Source of the DNA: Actinomycetota bacterium
GTDB taxonomy: Bacteria; Actinomycetota; Acidimicrobiia; IMCC26256; PALSA-555
Direction of reading: 5' to 3'
Length of the DNA: 64,000 nucleotides
Assembly: GCA_003140175.1 (NCBI GenBank)
Contig: PLJD01000069.1
Span: 1-64,000 of the forward strand
The notes beneath the pieces were generated by a model. It saw nothing but the letters and a program-made list of their open reading frames with translations, made no database searches and was not told the DNA's origin. Shown here piece after piece: positions 53,093-60,705 of the stretch (position 1 is its first letter; the number at the start of each line of letters is the position of its first letter). The position numbers and the translations under genes were made by a program.

Positions 53093-53629
53093 GTGCCCCT
53101 CTACGCGCTCGGCGACGCCGTCCCCGACGTGCACCCCGACGCCTGGGTGCATCCCGACGCGACGCTGATCGGCAGCGTCAGGGTCGGGGCGGGCTCCACC
53201 ATCTGGCCCCAAGCCGTCCTGCGAGGCGACTACGGGTGGATCCGCATCGGGGAGCGCACCTCGGTGCAGGACGGCACCGTCATCCACTGCACCGCCGAGC
53301 TGCCGACGGTGATCGGGGACGACTGCGTGATCGGCCACCTCGCGCACCTCGAGTGCTGCACGGTGGAGGACCGGGCGTTGATCGGCACGAACTCGGTGGT
53401 GCTGCATCGGGCCATGGTCCGCACCAACGCGCTGGTCGGCGCGAGCGCGTTAGTCCCCAACGACATGGAGGTTCCGTCCGGGGCCATGGCCCTCGGCGTG
53501 CCCGCCCGGCTGCGCCTCGACGCGGTGACGCCCGACATGATCGTCCCGAACGCCGCCAACTACGTGCGCAACGGGCGGCGGTACGCGGCGACGCTGCGCC
53601 GGGTCGACCCCGACGCGGCGCGCGGCTGA
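53093..53629 (+). CDS. gamma-carbonic anhydrase/hexapeptide-repeat protein
   Basis: A 178-residue left-handed beta-helix protein with repeats such as IGSVRVGAGSTIWPQAVLRGD and VGASALVPNDMEVPSGAM. Gamma-carbonic anhydrases bind zinc with three histidines; VIHC and IGHLAH supply two, but the third position, normally LHGC, reads LECC, so activity as a carbonic anhydrase is doubtful. It may be an acyl- or CoA-binding relative. The start is leaderless, seven bases from its -10. Confidence 0.84.
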   Translation: MPLYALGDAVPDVHPDAWVHPDATLIGSVRVGAGSTIWPQAVLRGDYGWIRIGERTSVQDGTVIHCTAELPTVIGDDCVIGHLAHLECCTVEDRALIGTNSVVLHRAMVRTNALVGASALVPNDMEVPSGAMALGVPARLRLDAVTPDMIVPNAANYVRNGRRYAATLRRVDPDAARG

Positions 53630-53665
53630 CCCCGCGACCCCCCACCGCCGGTCATCGTCGCTCGG

Positions 53666-53692
53666 GCCGGTCGCGCCGGTCGCGCCGGTCGC
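53666..53692 (+). repeat. three tandem copies of GCCGGTCGC
   Basis: Three perfect 9-base copies lie in the 64-base gap between convergent genes, directly before the transporter stop. No stem was seen. The rest of the gap is featureless. Confidence 0.75.
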
Positions 53693-53693
53693 C

Positions 53694-54614
53694 CTAGAAG
53701 GGCTGGTGGTCGCTGCGGTACTCGTCGGGCTCCATGTAGATGACGCGGGCGTGGGGGACGCGAGCGCGGATGCGGGCCTCGATGCGGTCGATGGCCCGCG
53801 CTGTCTCGTGGTCGGCGCGCGGGGCGAGGTCGATCTTGACCGCCACCAGCAGATCCTCGGGGCCGAGGTGCTCAGTTCGGAGGTGGATGATCCGGTCCAC
53901 CTCGGGGCCGTTCACGATCGCGGCGCGGATGGCGGCCTGATCTTCGGCCGAGGCTGCCTCCCCGATGAGCAGGCTTTTCATCTCGATGGCGAGCAGGGCG
54001 GCGAGCACGCCGAGGAGCAGACCGATCGCGATGCTGGCCAGCGCGTCGTAGGTCGGGTCGCCGGTGATGACGCTGAGGGCGATCCCGATGCCCGCGAGCA
54101 CCAGCCCGACGATCGCGCCGAAGTCCTCGATGAGAACGACCGGCAGCTCCGGTGCCTTCGACGTGCGGATGAACCGCCACCAGCTCCGGTCGCCGCGCGC
54201 GTCGCGTGCCGCTCGGGCCGCGGTGCGAAGCGAGAGGCACTCCAAGCAGAGCGCGATGCCGAGCACCACGAACCCGACCGTCGAGTCCTCCAGGGCCTGG
54301 AGGTGGATCACCTTGTCGATGCCCTCGTACACCGCGAACACCGAGCCGAGCGAGAACAGGACGAGCGCGACGACGAACGCCCAGAAATATCGTTCCCGAC
54401 CAAAGCCGAACGGGTGCTGTTCGCTCGGTTCGCGGTTCGCCCGGATACCCCCGAGCCCGAGCAGCGCCTCGTTGCCGGTGTCGGCGACTGAGTGGATCGC
54501 CTCGGCGAGCAGCGCGGTGGCCCCGGTGATCGCGAAGGCGGCGAACTTCGCGATGGCGATCCCGAGGTTGGCCAGCAACGCCGCGACGATCGCGCGCCGG
54601 CTTCCCTCGTGCAC
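53694..54614 (-). CDS. cation diffusion facilitator (CDF) family transporter
   Basis: A 306-residue inner-membrane transporter with about six helices, metal-site residues in EAIHSVADTGNEALLG and VLIEDFGAIVGLV, and a C-terminal cytoplasmic metal-chaperone-like domain. It exports zinc, iron or manganese against protons. GTG 54614 is six bases from a TAGCCT -10 that uses the upstream gene's stop codon, so the message is leaderless. Confidence 0.9.
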   Translation of the reverse strand: MHEGSRRAIVAALLANLGIAIAKFAAFAITGATALLAEAIHSVADTGNEALLGLGGIRANREPSEQHPFGFGRERYFWAFVVALVLFSLGSVFAVYEGIDKVIHLQALEDSTVGFVVLGIALCLECLSLRTAARAARDARGDRSWWRFIRTSKAPELPVVLIEDFGAIVGLVLAGIGIALSVITGDPTYDALASIAIGLLLGVLAALLAIEMKSLLIGEAASAEDQAAIRAAIVNGPEVDRIIHLRTEHLGPEDLLVAVKIDLAPRADHETARAIDRIEARIRARVPHARVIYMEPDEYRSDHQPF

Positions 54615-54620
54615 CGCTGG

Positions 54621-54626
54621 AGGCTA
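54621..54626 (-). promoter_or_regulatory. -10 element TAGCCT made from the metallohydrolase stop codon
   Basis: The minus-strand TAG stop of the upstream gene is the first half of TAGCCT, which is six bases from GTG 54614. Confidence 0.45.
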
Positions 54627-55265
54627 CCGGTCCGCCTGGACGTCCCAGATCGACGTCGTCGAGACGCGCCGCTGGCCGGCCCCGTCCCGGATCACGAGGA
54701 CCGCGCCGCGCTGCTCGGTCGCCTCGACCGCGCCGCTGATCACCGCGTCGGGGTCGACGGTTCGGATGCAGAGCCGTCGCCCCCGGGCCAGGCGGAGCCG
54801 CTCGTCCCAGCCGTAGCGCCACCGGCCGTCCGGGCCGAGCCGGGGTGGCGCGGCGACCCGGACTCGCTGCGCCGCGTAGGCCTCGGCGAGCGTCTCGGCG
54901 CGTTCGGGCCCGCCGAACTCGGCGGTCGCGTCGAGCATGAGGCGGGCGAAGGTGGAGCCGTGGTTCGGCAGGTCGGCCTGGTCGTGGAGGGCCCAGTGGG
55001 CGAGCTCGTGGAGGACGACGCCTTTGGTTCGGTACCGGCGGGGCAACGTGATCGAGAGGCCGCGCTCGGATTCGCCGAAGAAGGCGCTGCGAGCGCCGTT
55101 TCCGGGTCGGAGGCGCGGCACGCGGTCGAGGGTGAGGTCGGGGAACCGGGCTTGCCACCACAACGTGCCGACGACTCGGTCGGCGAAGCGTGCGCACGCC
55201 TCCAGGCCCGGGAGGGGACTGGCAGGCAGCGGCAGCTCGGCGCGATACACGCGGGCGCGTTGCAC
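54624..55265 (-). CDS. TIGR04338-like putative metallohydrolase (zincin)
   Basis: A 213-residue protein with the zincin motif VLHELAHWALHDQ, a downstream HGSTFARLMLD and the N-terminal QRARVYRAE typical of the mycobacterial family TIGR04338. Related SprT-like folds are proteases, but substrate and location are unknown here. GTG 55265 is used; the frame continues upstream (PTARD) without a standard start. It lies about 110 bases after an SDR gene on the same strand. Confidence 0.8.
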   Translation of the reverse strand: MQRARVYRAELPLPASPLPGLEACARFADRVVGTLWWQARFPDLTLDRVPRLRPGNGARSAFFGESERGLSITLPRRYRTKGVVLHELAHWALHDQADLPNHGSTFARLMLDATAEFGGPERAETLAEAYAAQRVRVAAPPRLGPDGRWRYGWDERLRLARGRRLCIRTVDPDAVISGAVEATEQRGAVLVIRDGAGQRRVSTTSIWDVQADR

Positions 55266-55374
55266 GTCGCGCGCGGTCGGGCTTCGCCGGGCGGCCGCGG
55301 TCGTGGTGGGCCGTCGCGGCGGCGCGGTGCGCGTCGAGCCGCTTGGGGTCAGCGTCGATCCCGAGTCGGGGAGG

Positions 55375-56187
55375 TCAAGCCAGCCGCATCGGGTTGTCGG
55401 TCACCAGCGGGGGGGACGGAGGCCGGGCTCGCGCGGTGCCCATGATCCCCTGGTCGGCGCGCAGCTGTGCCATCCCGATGTTGTTGCCGGTGTAGTCGGC
55501 GGGTTGGCGCAGCATCCAGCAGATCCCCTCGGCCGCGACCTCGCTGGGCTCCCACGTCGAGTGGTCAACGCCGGGCGCGTTCGCGACGAAGCCCTCCGAG
55601 GCCACCGGGACGTCGATCCGGAACCCGTTGACCGCGATCCCGGCTTCCCGGAGCTGCGCGGCGGACGAGACCGTGAGGTACTCGAGCGCGATCTTCGCCA
55701 TGCCGTAGACCATGAGTCCGGAGATGTAGTTGAGCGCGGCCGCGGACGACACGTTGAGGATCCGGCCGCCGCGGCGGGCCTCCATCACGGGTACGACCGC
55801 CCGGGTGGCCAGCAGGGGTGCCCGCAGGTCGACAGCGAAGACCAGATCGAAGCGTTTCATCTCGATGTCGAGGTCACCGGGGAACGTGATCGCCGCGTTG
55901 TTCACGAGCAGGTCGACACCGCCGTAGACGTCGACGACCCGGGCGACCATGGCGTCCACCTCGTCGTCGCGGGCCAGGTTCGTCGGGACGGCGGTCGCGT
56001 CACCCCCCGCCTCGACGATCCGGCGCACGGTCTCGTCGATGGTGCCCGGGGTGCGCAGCGGTGCCGCGTCGGTCGCCCGCGCCGCGCAACCCACCCGGGC
56101 GCCCGCCGCGGCGAGCGCCACGGCGGTGGCGGCGCCGACCCCGCGGCTGGCTCCCGTCACGAGCGCGACCTTCCCGTCCCAGTCCAC
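55375..56187 (-). CDS. short-chain dehydrogenase/reductase
   Basis: A 270-residue SDR with TGASRGVGAATAV, VNNAAITF, NVSSAAAL and catalytic YGMAK. GTG 56187 follows a TAGCCT -10 by eight bases (leaderless). The C-terminal 60 residues (STWEPSEVAAEGICWMLRQP) are longer than in most SDRs. The substrate is unknown. Confidence 0.87.
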   Translation of the reverse strand: MDWDGKVALVTGASRGVGAATAVALAAAGARVGCAARATDAAPLRTPGTIDETVRRIVEAGGDATAVPTNLARDDEVDAMVARVVDVYGGVDLLVNNAAITFPGDLDIEMKRFDLVFAVDLRAPLLATRAVVPVMEARRGGRILNVSSAAALNYISGLMVYGMAKIALEYLTVSSAAQLREAGIAVNGFRIDVPVASEGFVANAPGVDHSTWEPSEVAAEGICWMLRQPADYTGNNIGMAQLRADQGIMGTARARPPSPPLVTDNPMRLA

Positions 56188-56195
56188 GGCCGCCG

Positions 56196-56201
56196 AGGCT
56201 A
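56196..56201 (-). promoter_or_regulatory. -10 element TAGCCT, leaderless SDR
   Basis: The minus strand reads TAGCCT, eight bases, then GTG 56187. Confidence 0.45.
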
Positions 56202-56303
56202 TTGGATCGGGGCAGAACTTCCGCGGTGCTCGCGGGCGCCGGATTGGCGCCCGCGCGTTTCGCGTCGGGGCTCGAGTCGACCCGGCTCGTCGAACGGCCA
56301 GCC

Positions 56304-57200
56304 TCATCCCAGGTTTGGTAGCTCCTGGTCGACCTCCACGTTCGGGGCGTAGCGATCCCCGAATCGCTGGACCCGCTCGAGGACCTGGGGAGCCTCGAAG
56401 GTGAGCGCCGCCGCGTCGCGACTGTCGAGCGCGTCGGAGACCTCGTCCCACGACAATGGGGTCGACACCAGCGGCTGGGGCTGGGCCCGCAGCGAGTAGG
56501 CGCAGACCGTGGTCTTGTGGCGGTCGTTCTGGCTCCAGTCGACGAAGACCCGGCTTCGCCGCTCCGGCTTGGCCATCACCACCGTCACCTGGTCCGGATG
56601 CTGGGTCGCGAGCAGCTGCCCGAGGCCCCGGGCGAAGGCCTTCGTGTCCTCGGCGGTGGCGCCCCGCACCGGCACCGCGAGGTGAAGGCCCTTCGAGCCT
56701 GACGTCTTGACCACGCTGACCAGCCCGAGGCCGTCCAACGCGTGGCGCAGCTCCAGCGCCACGGCGCAGCAGGTGAGGATGTCGGCGGGGGCGCCCGGGT
56801 CGAGATCGAAGACCATGGAGGTGGGGTGTCCCGGGTCGTCGACTCGCGCCTGGAGGGTGTGCAGCTCGAGCGCCGCCAGGTTGGCCATCCACACCAGGGT
56901 GGGCGCGTCGTCGACGACGCAGGCGATGAGGCCGTCGACCGTGGCGCTCCGCACCCACGCCGGCGCGTGCGGGGGGCGTCGTTTCTCGAAGAACGAGTCG
57001 CCCGCGACCCCGTTGGGGAAGCGGACCATCGTCACCGCCCGCCCCGCCAGATGGGGGAGCATCACCGGGGCGACGCGGGCGTAGTAGTCGAGCACCCCGG
57101 CTTTGGTGAAGCCCGCCGCGGGGTAGAGGACCTTGTCGAGGTTCGAGAGCGTGAGGCGTCGCCCGCCGACCTCGATCGCCGTTTTGGATCCGGCCGCCAC
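56304..57200 (-). CDS. LigD-type polymerase/primase domain protein (NHEJ)
   Basis: The 298-residue stand-alone PolDom has LTLSNLDKVLYPAAG, the metal motif MVFDLDPGAP (two aspartates), TSGSKGLHLAVP and RVFVDWSQNDRHKTT with the third aspartate. In bacterial end joining this domain fills gaps with ribonucleotides at breaks bound by Ku. The ligase and nuclease domains of full LigD are absent here. GTG 57200 follows a TAGGTT -10 by eight bases, and the gene is divergent from ku with only 19 bases between. Confidence 0.9.
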   Translation of the reverse strand: MAAGSKTAIEVGGRRLTLSNLDKVLYPAAGFTKAGVLDYYARVAPVMLPHLAGRAVTMVRFPNGVAGDSFFEKRRPPHAPAWVRSATVDGLIACVVDDAPTLVWMANLAALELHTLQARVDDPGHPTSMVFDLDPGAPADILTCCAVALELRHALDGLGLVSVVKTSGSKGLHLAVPVRGATAEDTKAFARGLGQLLATQHPDQVTVVMAKPERRSRVFVDWSQNDRHKTTVCAYSLRAQPQPLVSTPLSWDEVSDALDSRDAAALTFEAPQVLERVQRFGDRYAPNVEVDQELPNLG

Positions 57201-57208
57201 GTTCTGCG

Positions 57209-57214
57209 AACCTA
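57209..57214 (-). promoter_or_regulatory. -10 element TAGGTT, leaderless LigD-Pol gene
   Basis: The minus strand reads TAGGTT, eight bases, then GTG 57200. It occupies most of the 19-base gap to ku; no clear -10 for ku was found. Confidence 0.4.
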
Positions 57215-57219
57215 GTGGT

Positions 57220-58068
57220 GTGCCCAACGCGATCTGGACGGGGAGTATCAGCTTTGGTCTTGTCTCGGTGCCGGTGCGAGTGGTGTCGGCCACCAGGAGC
57301 CAGGACGTCCGCTTCAATCAGCTGGAAGAGGGCTCGAACGCCCGGATCCGGTACCGGAAGGTGTCGGAGGCATCCGGCGAAGAGGTCCCGAACGACCGGA
57401 TCCGCAAGGGCTACGAGATCTCGCCCGGCCAGTACGTGGTCGTCGGCGACGACGAGATTCGCTCCCTGGCCCCCAGGTCGAGCCGCATGATCGAGATCGA
57501 GGACTTCGTCGACCTCGACGACATCGACCCGCTCTATTTCGAGCAGCCGTACTACCTCACCCCCGATCCCACGGCCCTCAAGCCCTATCAGCTGCTCGTC
57601 GAGGCCATGACGGAGCTGCGCAAGGTGGCGATCGGCCGGGTGGTGATGCGATCCAAAGAGAGCCTGGTCGCGATCCGGCCCCTCGACGACGTGTTGTGCC
57701 TCGAGACGATGCGCTACGCCGACGAGGTGCTGCCCCGGTCCGGGCTGCTCGGTGAGGACATGACGGCGGCGGAGCCCTCCGAGCGGGAGCTCACCATGGC
57801 CCGGCAGCTGGTCGAGGCCCTGTCGGGCCGGTTCGAGCCGGACCGGTATCACGACCAGTACCGCGAGCAGCTCCGCGAGCTCATCGACCGCAAGGCGGCC
57901 GGCGAGGAGATCGTCGCCGAGCCGACGACGGAGGAGCCGGGCGCGGTGCTCGATCTCATGGCTGCACTCGAGGCGAGCCTGGCCCGAGCGGGCTCGGCGG
58001 AACCCGCCAACGCCAAGTCGGCGAAGCCGGCGAAGAAGCGCGCCTCGCGGTCGCGCAAGTCGGCCTGA
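57220..58068 (+). CDS. ku: Ku DNA end-binding protein
   Basis: A 282-residue bacterial Ku starting PNAIWTGSISFGLVSVPVR, with the core YEISPGQYVVVGDDEI and YYLTPDPTALKPYQLL, a bridging ring domain and a lysine-rich tail (SAKPAKKRASRSRKSA) that binds DNA and lets the ring move inward. It binds double-strand ends and recruits LigD-type enzymes. It is divergent from the polymerase-domain gene. Its TGA is within a palindrome shared with a small convergent gene. Confidence 0.95.
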   Translation: MPNAIWTGSISFGLVSVPVRVVSATRSQDVRFNQLEEGSNARIRYRKVSEASGEEVPNDRIRKGYEISPGQYVVVGDDEIRSLAPRSSRMIEIEDFVDLDDIDPLYFEQPYYLTPDPTALKPYQLLVEAMTELRKVAIGRVVMRSKESLVAIRPLDDVLCLETMRYADEVLPRSGLLGEDMTAAEPSERELTMARQLVEALSGRFEPDRYHDQYREQLRELIDRKAAGEEIVAEPTTEEPGAVLDLMAALEASLARAGSAEPANAKSAKPAKKRASRSRKSA

Positions 58069-58090
58069 GCGGCGCTCCGGCCGCTCAGGC
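58063..58090. terminator. palindromic terminator enclosing both convergent stop codons (ku / small gene)
   Basis: GCCTGAGCGGC (58063-58073) and GCCGCTCAGGC (58080-58090) form a perfect 11-bp stem with a six-base loop. The ku TGA and the minus-strand TGA occupy matching positions in the two arms. Confidence 0.7.
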
Positions 58091-58261
58091 GGCGCGGGCG
58101 GGGGTGAGGACGGCGTGGTCGATGCCGTGGTCCTCGACGAGCCAGCCGCAGATCCCGCAGACCCCGGTGGCCGTCTCGTCGGGGCGGGCCCAGGGGCAGG
58201 GCTCCCAACGCACCGGCTCGGCCGGCTCCGGGGCGGGGGTCAATCGGCGGGTGGTGGTCAT
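58085..58261 (-). CDS. small CxxC protein, function unknown
   Basis: A 58-residue frame from ATG 58261 with a GGGAGG ribosome site and a TACACT -10 upstream. The product has a Pro/Glu N-terminus, then PCPWARP and GVCGICGWLVEDHGIDH, giving three cysteines and two histidines that could bind zinc. No homologue is recalled. The correct signals at both ends, including a shared terminator with ku, make it credible. Confidence 0.6.
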   Translation of the reverse strand: MTTTRRLTPAPEPAEPVRWEPCPWARPDETATGVCGICGWLVEDHGIDHAVLTPARAA

Positions 58262-58284
58262 CGCGGTCCTCCCTGAATGACAAC

Positions 58285-58290
58285 AGTGTA
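58285..58290 (-). promoter_or_regulatory. -10 element TACACT for the small CxxC gene
   Basis: The minus strand reads TACACT 23 bases before ATG 58261, leaving room for the GGGAGG ribosome site. Confidence 0.45.
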
Positions 58291-58295
58291 ATTCG

Positions 58296-58320
58296 GTGGC
58301 TCCGGCGTCGGGGGAGCCAC
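58296..58320 (-). terminator. second hairpin downstream of ligand-binding gene
   Basis: GTGGCTCC and GGAGCCAC form an 8-bp perfect stem with a nine-base loop, downstream of the stronger hairpin at 58353. It probably acts as a back-up terminator before the small-gene promoter. Confidence 0.45.
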
Positions 58321-58352
58321 TGGGAGCAGACCACGGGGATGTGACACCGATC

Positions 58353-58376
58353 GGGCGGCCGGAGTGCCGGCCGCCC
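58353..58376 (-). terminator. strong hairpin terminator after the cytochrome c operon
   Basis: GGGCGGCCGG-agtg-CCGGCCGCCC is a perfect 10-bp GC-only stem with a four-base loop, starting nine bases after the minus-strand stop at 58385. There is no U-tract. Confidence 0.65.
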
Positions 58377-58384
58377 GCCTGGCC

Positions 58385-59443
58385 TCAGTCGGTGACCTGC
58401 ACGCTGTGGCCCTCGACCCAGGTGCGCAACACGAGGTACTCGCCGTGGAGTGCCCCGTGGTCAAAATGGCCGAACGTGAGGGTGGTGCCCTCGTGGCCAC
58501 ACGTGGCCGGCAGCCGTTTCACCGATTCGAGCGATTCGCGGATCCCGGCCCGGGTCAGATGGTCGGCACGCGCGAGCGCCTCGCCGAGCAGTCGACCGAT
58601 GTCGAGCGCCGCGCAGCCCATCGGGCCGGCGGCCATCTGGGGCGCCTCCTCGGCGAGGCGCTGTCGCCGCTGGTTGTCGTCGGCGATGATGTCGACGTAC
58701 TCCCAGCCTGCCCAGCCGTCGCGCCAGTCGGGGCGCATGTAGCCGAACATCAGCGCGGAGTTCGCGACCACCGGCACGTCCCAACCGAGCTGGGCGAGGC
58801 CGATCGCCACCGGGCGGCTCGACATGCCCAGCCCGAGGTACACGAGTCCGTCGGGCTCCGCCGCGCGGAGGCGCGCCAGCACCGCGGTCGCATCCTCGGT
58901 GACGGGGGAGATGGTGGCGGTCCCGGCGACCTCGAGCCCGGCTCCGTCGGTGCTGGCCTCGAAGTACTCGAAGAACCGACGCCCGACCGGCGAGCGCTCG
59001 AAGACCACCGCCGGGCGGCGCAGCCCGCGCGCCGCGAGCCGTTGGGCAAGCAGCACCGGCTCCTCTTCCAACGAGCCCACCTGATAGTGGAAGCCGTACC
59101 GGCCGCGGGTCCGTTCGCCCCCCGTGTAGTTGATGCACACCAGCTCGGCCGCGTCGGCGAGCGGGGCGACGATCAGGCCGTTGTCGCTGACGGCCGGTCC
59201 GATCACCGCGAGGCAGCCTGCGGCTTCCAGGTCGCGGAAGCCGCCGACCACCGAGTGCTCGGTGCCGATCGGGAGGCCGGTCGCCTCGGCGCGCAGGAAC
59301 TCGAGGTCGCGGTCCACGCGACCCCCGGCGGCGACCTCGTCGACGCCCCGACGCAGCGCCGCTTCCATGTCCGCGCCGCCGTCCGGCGACGGGAAGTCGA
59401 AGAGCAGACCGACCCGCACCGGCGCAGTCGGGAACAGGGGCAC
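58385..59443 (-). CDS. periplasmic-binding-protein-fold ligand-binding protein without signal peptide
   Basis: The 352-residue protein has the type 1 periplasmic-binding fold of the Leu/Ile/Val/AmiC group: VRVGLLFDFPSPDGG, LAVIGPAVSDNGLIVAPLA, YTGGERTRGRYGFHYQVGS and the C-terminal ALHGEYLVLRTW. There is no signal peptide or lipobox from GTG 59443, so it may work inside the cell, as AmiC does. Its GTG shares one base with the stop of the cytochrome c gene (TAGTG). No transporter genes lie in this operon. Confidence 0.8.
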   Translation of the reverse strand: MPLFPTAPVRVGLLFDFPSPDGGADMEAALRRGVDEVAAGGRVDRDLEFLRAEATGLPIGTEHSVVGGFRDLEAAGCLAVIGPAVSDNGLIVAPLADAAELVCINYTGGERTRGRYGFHYQVGSLEEEPVLLAQRLAARGLRRPAVVFERSPVGRRFFEYFEASTDGAGLEVAGTATISPVTEDATAVLARLRAAEPDGLVYLGLGMSSRPVAIGLAQLGWDVPVVANSALMFGYMRPDWRDGWAGWEYVDIIADDNQRRQRLAEEAPQMAAGPMGCAALDIGRLLGEALARADHLTRAGIRESLESVKRLPATCGHEGTTLTFGHFDHGALHGEYLVLRTWVEGHSVQVTD

Positions 59444-59787
59444 TACTTGCCCAGCTCGGTGCGGGTGTAGTCGACGACGTCGCGGATCTGGGCTGCCGAG
59501 AGTGTGGTGGCGAAGGCCGGCATGATGCCCCGGCCGTGGTCGACGAACGTGATCTCGTCGCTGGGGTTCGGGAACGCTGGGACCACGACGCCGGCCAGTT
59601 TCGGCCCGATCGCGCCCTCGCCGTTCGCCCCGTGACAGCTGGCGCAGTTCGCCGAGAAGATCATGCCTCCGGGGGAGCTGGCCGCGGCGCCCCCCGAGCC
59701 GGGCTCGTTGGCGAACAGCATGATTATGAACACCGCCACGGCCACGACGGCGAGGACCTCGATGGCGTTGACGACCCGACGGAACAC
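59443..59787 (-). CDS. membrane-anchored c-type cytochrome
   Basis: A 114-residue monoheme cytochrome with one N-terminal membrane segment (AIEVLAVVAVAVFIIMLF, about 8-25), the heme-binding CASCH, and a distal methionine region GIMPAFATTLS. It carries electrons at the outer face of the membrane. The GTG is six bases after the upstream membrane-protein gene, and its stop overlaps the next start, so three genes form one operon. Confidence 0.9.
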   Translation of the reverse strand: MFRRVVNAIEVLAVVAVAVFIIMLFANEPGSGGAAASSPGGMIFSANCASCHGANGEGAIGPKLAGVVVPAFPNPSDEITFVDHGRGIMPAFATTLSAAQIRDVVDYTRTELGK

Positions 59788-59793
59788 AGCGAC

Positions 59794-60369
59794 TCAGAAC
59801 AGCGGGCGTGGGGCGCTCGACGACGTGAAGAACCACAGGCTGCTGGTCAGGAAGATCGCCACCAGCGCGGCGAACACCAGGCCGCCCGCGACGGGCAGCA
59901 CCCAGTTCGGGAGGCCCTTCACGCGCACCCCCAAGACCTTGATGACGAACACGCCGTAGAAGGCACAGCCGAAAATCCCGTGGAGTAGCACGCGGGTGCT
60001 GGCGGTCTGGAAGCCCAGACCCCAGAGGCACTGGTACGCGACGGGGAGCGTGACGACGAAGGCGGCGGTACCGATGAGGCGGTGCGCGTCGCCGAGCCAC
60101 GCCGGCGCCTGGCGCGGGATCGAGAGCTTCCCGTAGAGACGGGCCGCGAGCAGCAGCTGGACGCCGGCGAGGACCAGGGCGAGGGTCGCCAGCCACACCT
60201 TGAGCTGGATCGTGCCCGAGAAGAACAAGGTGTAGGGCTTCTCGTGGGTCGGCGTGTGGGCGTTGGCGTAGACGCCGAGCGCCACCGCGACTGCGGCGCC
60301 GGCCACCAGGATGCCGAGCAACTTGGTGGTGGTCGACAGTCCGGTCTTGAGCTGGGCCGGTGCAGCCAT
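59794..60369 (-). CDS. DUF6529-like membrane protein (cytochrome b-like fold)
   Basis: A 191-residue protein with about five membrane helices, a GDAHRLIGTAAFVVTLPVAYQCLWG segment and HGIFGCAFYGVFVIKVLGVR, containing conserved histidines in helices that could bind heme. It resembles proteins filed as DUF6529. It begins at ATG 60369 with a GGGAGGGGAG ribosome site and leads the cytochrome c operon, so a membrane redox role is inferred. Confidence 0.65.
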   Translation of the reverse strand: MAAPAQLKTGLSTTTKLLGILVAGAAVAVALGVYANAHTPTHEKPYTLFFSGTIQLKVWLATLALVLAGVQLLLAARLYGKLSIPRQAPAWLGDAHRLIGTAAFVVTLPVAYQCLWGLGFQTASTRVLLHGIFGCAFYGVFVIKVLGVRVKGLPNWVLPVAGGLVFAALVAIFLTSSLWFFTSSSAPRPLF

Positions 60370-60381
60370 CTCCCCTCCCCC

Positions 60382-60417
60382 GTCGGACGCATCCTGCCCC
60401 TCGCGGCGCCGTCCGAC
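60382..60417. repeat. 8-base inverted repeat GTCGGACG/CGTCCGAC
   Basis: Perfect 8-base arms at 60382-60389 and 60410-60417 are 20 bases apart in the divergent region ahead of the DUF6529-like gene. It could be an operator or leader hairpin. Confidence 0.4.
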
Positions 60418-60456
60418 AAGACCGTCGGCTCGACCCGGGTCCGTCGCAACCCGATC

Positions 60457-60462
60457 TACAGT
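60457..60462 (+). promoter_or_regulatory. -10 element TACAGT, leaderless small membrane protein
   Basis: TACAGT is followed by six bases and GTG 60469, the leaderless spacing. Confidence 0.45.
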
Positions 60463-60468
60463 CCGCCC

Positions 60469-60657
60469 GTGCTCGTGCTGAGTCCGGTGCTCGTCGTCCA
60501 GGCGGAGCGGATGGACCCCAGCTGGCCGCCGGTGCTGAGCGGGCTGGTCGTGCTGCTGGTACTCGGCGCGATCACGGTGATGACCGTCATGTTCCGGACG
60601 CTGCGCGGCGCTGCCCGCGAGGAGCGGCTCCGGCCGCGAGGCTTCCGGCGTGATTAA
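60469..60657 (+). CDS. small single-pass membrane protein
   Basis: A 62-residue frame from leaderless GTG 60469 (or 48 residues from ATG 60511). It has PPVLSGLVVLLVLGAITVMTVMF as a membrane segment and a basic tail (RTLRGAAREERLRPRGFRRD). It is divergent from the DUF6529/cytochrome c operon and could be an accessory subunit. No homologue is recalled. Confidence 0.5.
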   Translation: MLVLSPVLVVQAERMDPSWPPVLSGLVVLLVLGAITVMTVMFRTLRGAAREERLRPRGFRRD

Positions 60658-60705
60658 CGCACGGGTGCGGCTCGGCGTGCGCCCCCTGGACCGGCGTGGC
60701 GCGCG

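Noticed and set aside
53666..53692. Tandem 9-base repeat as a terminator
   Set aside because: The copies are direct and cannot form a stem; kept only as a repeat.
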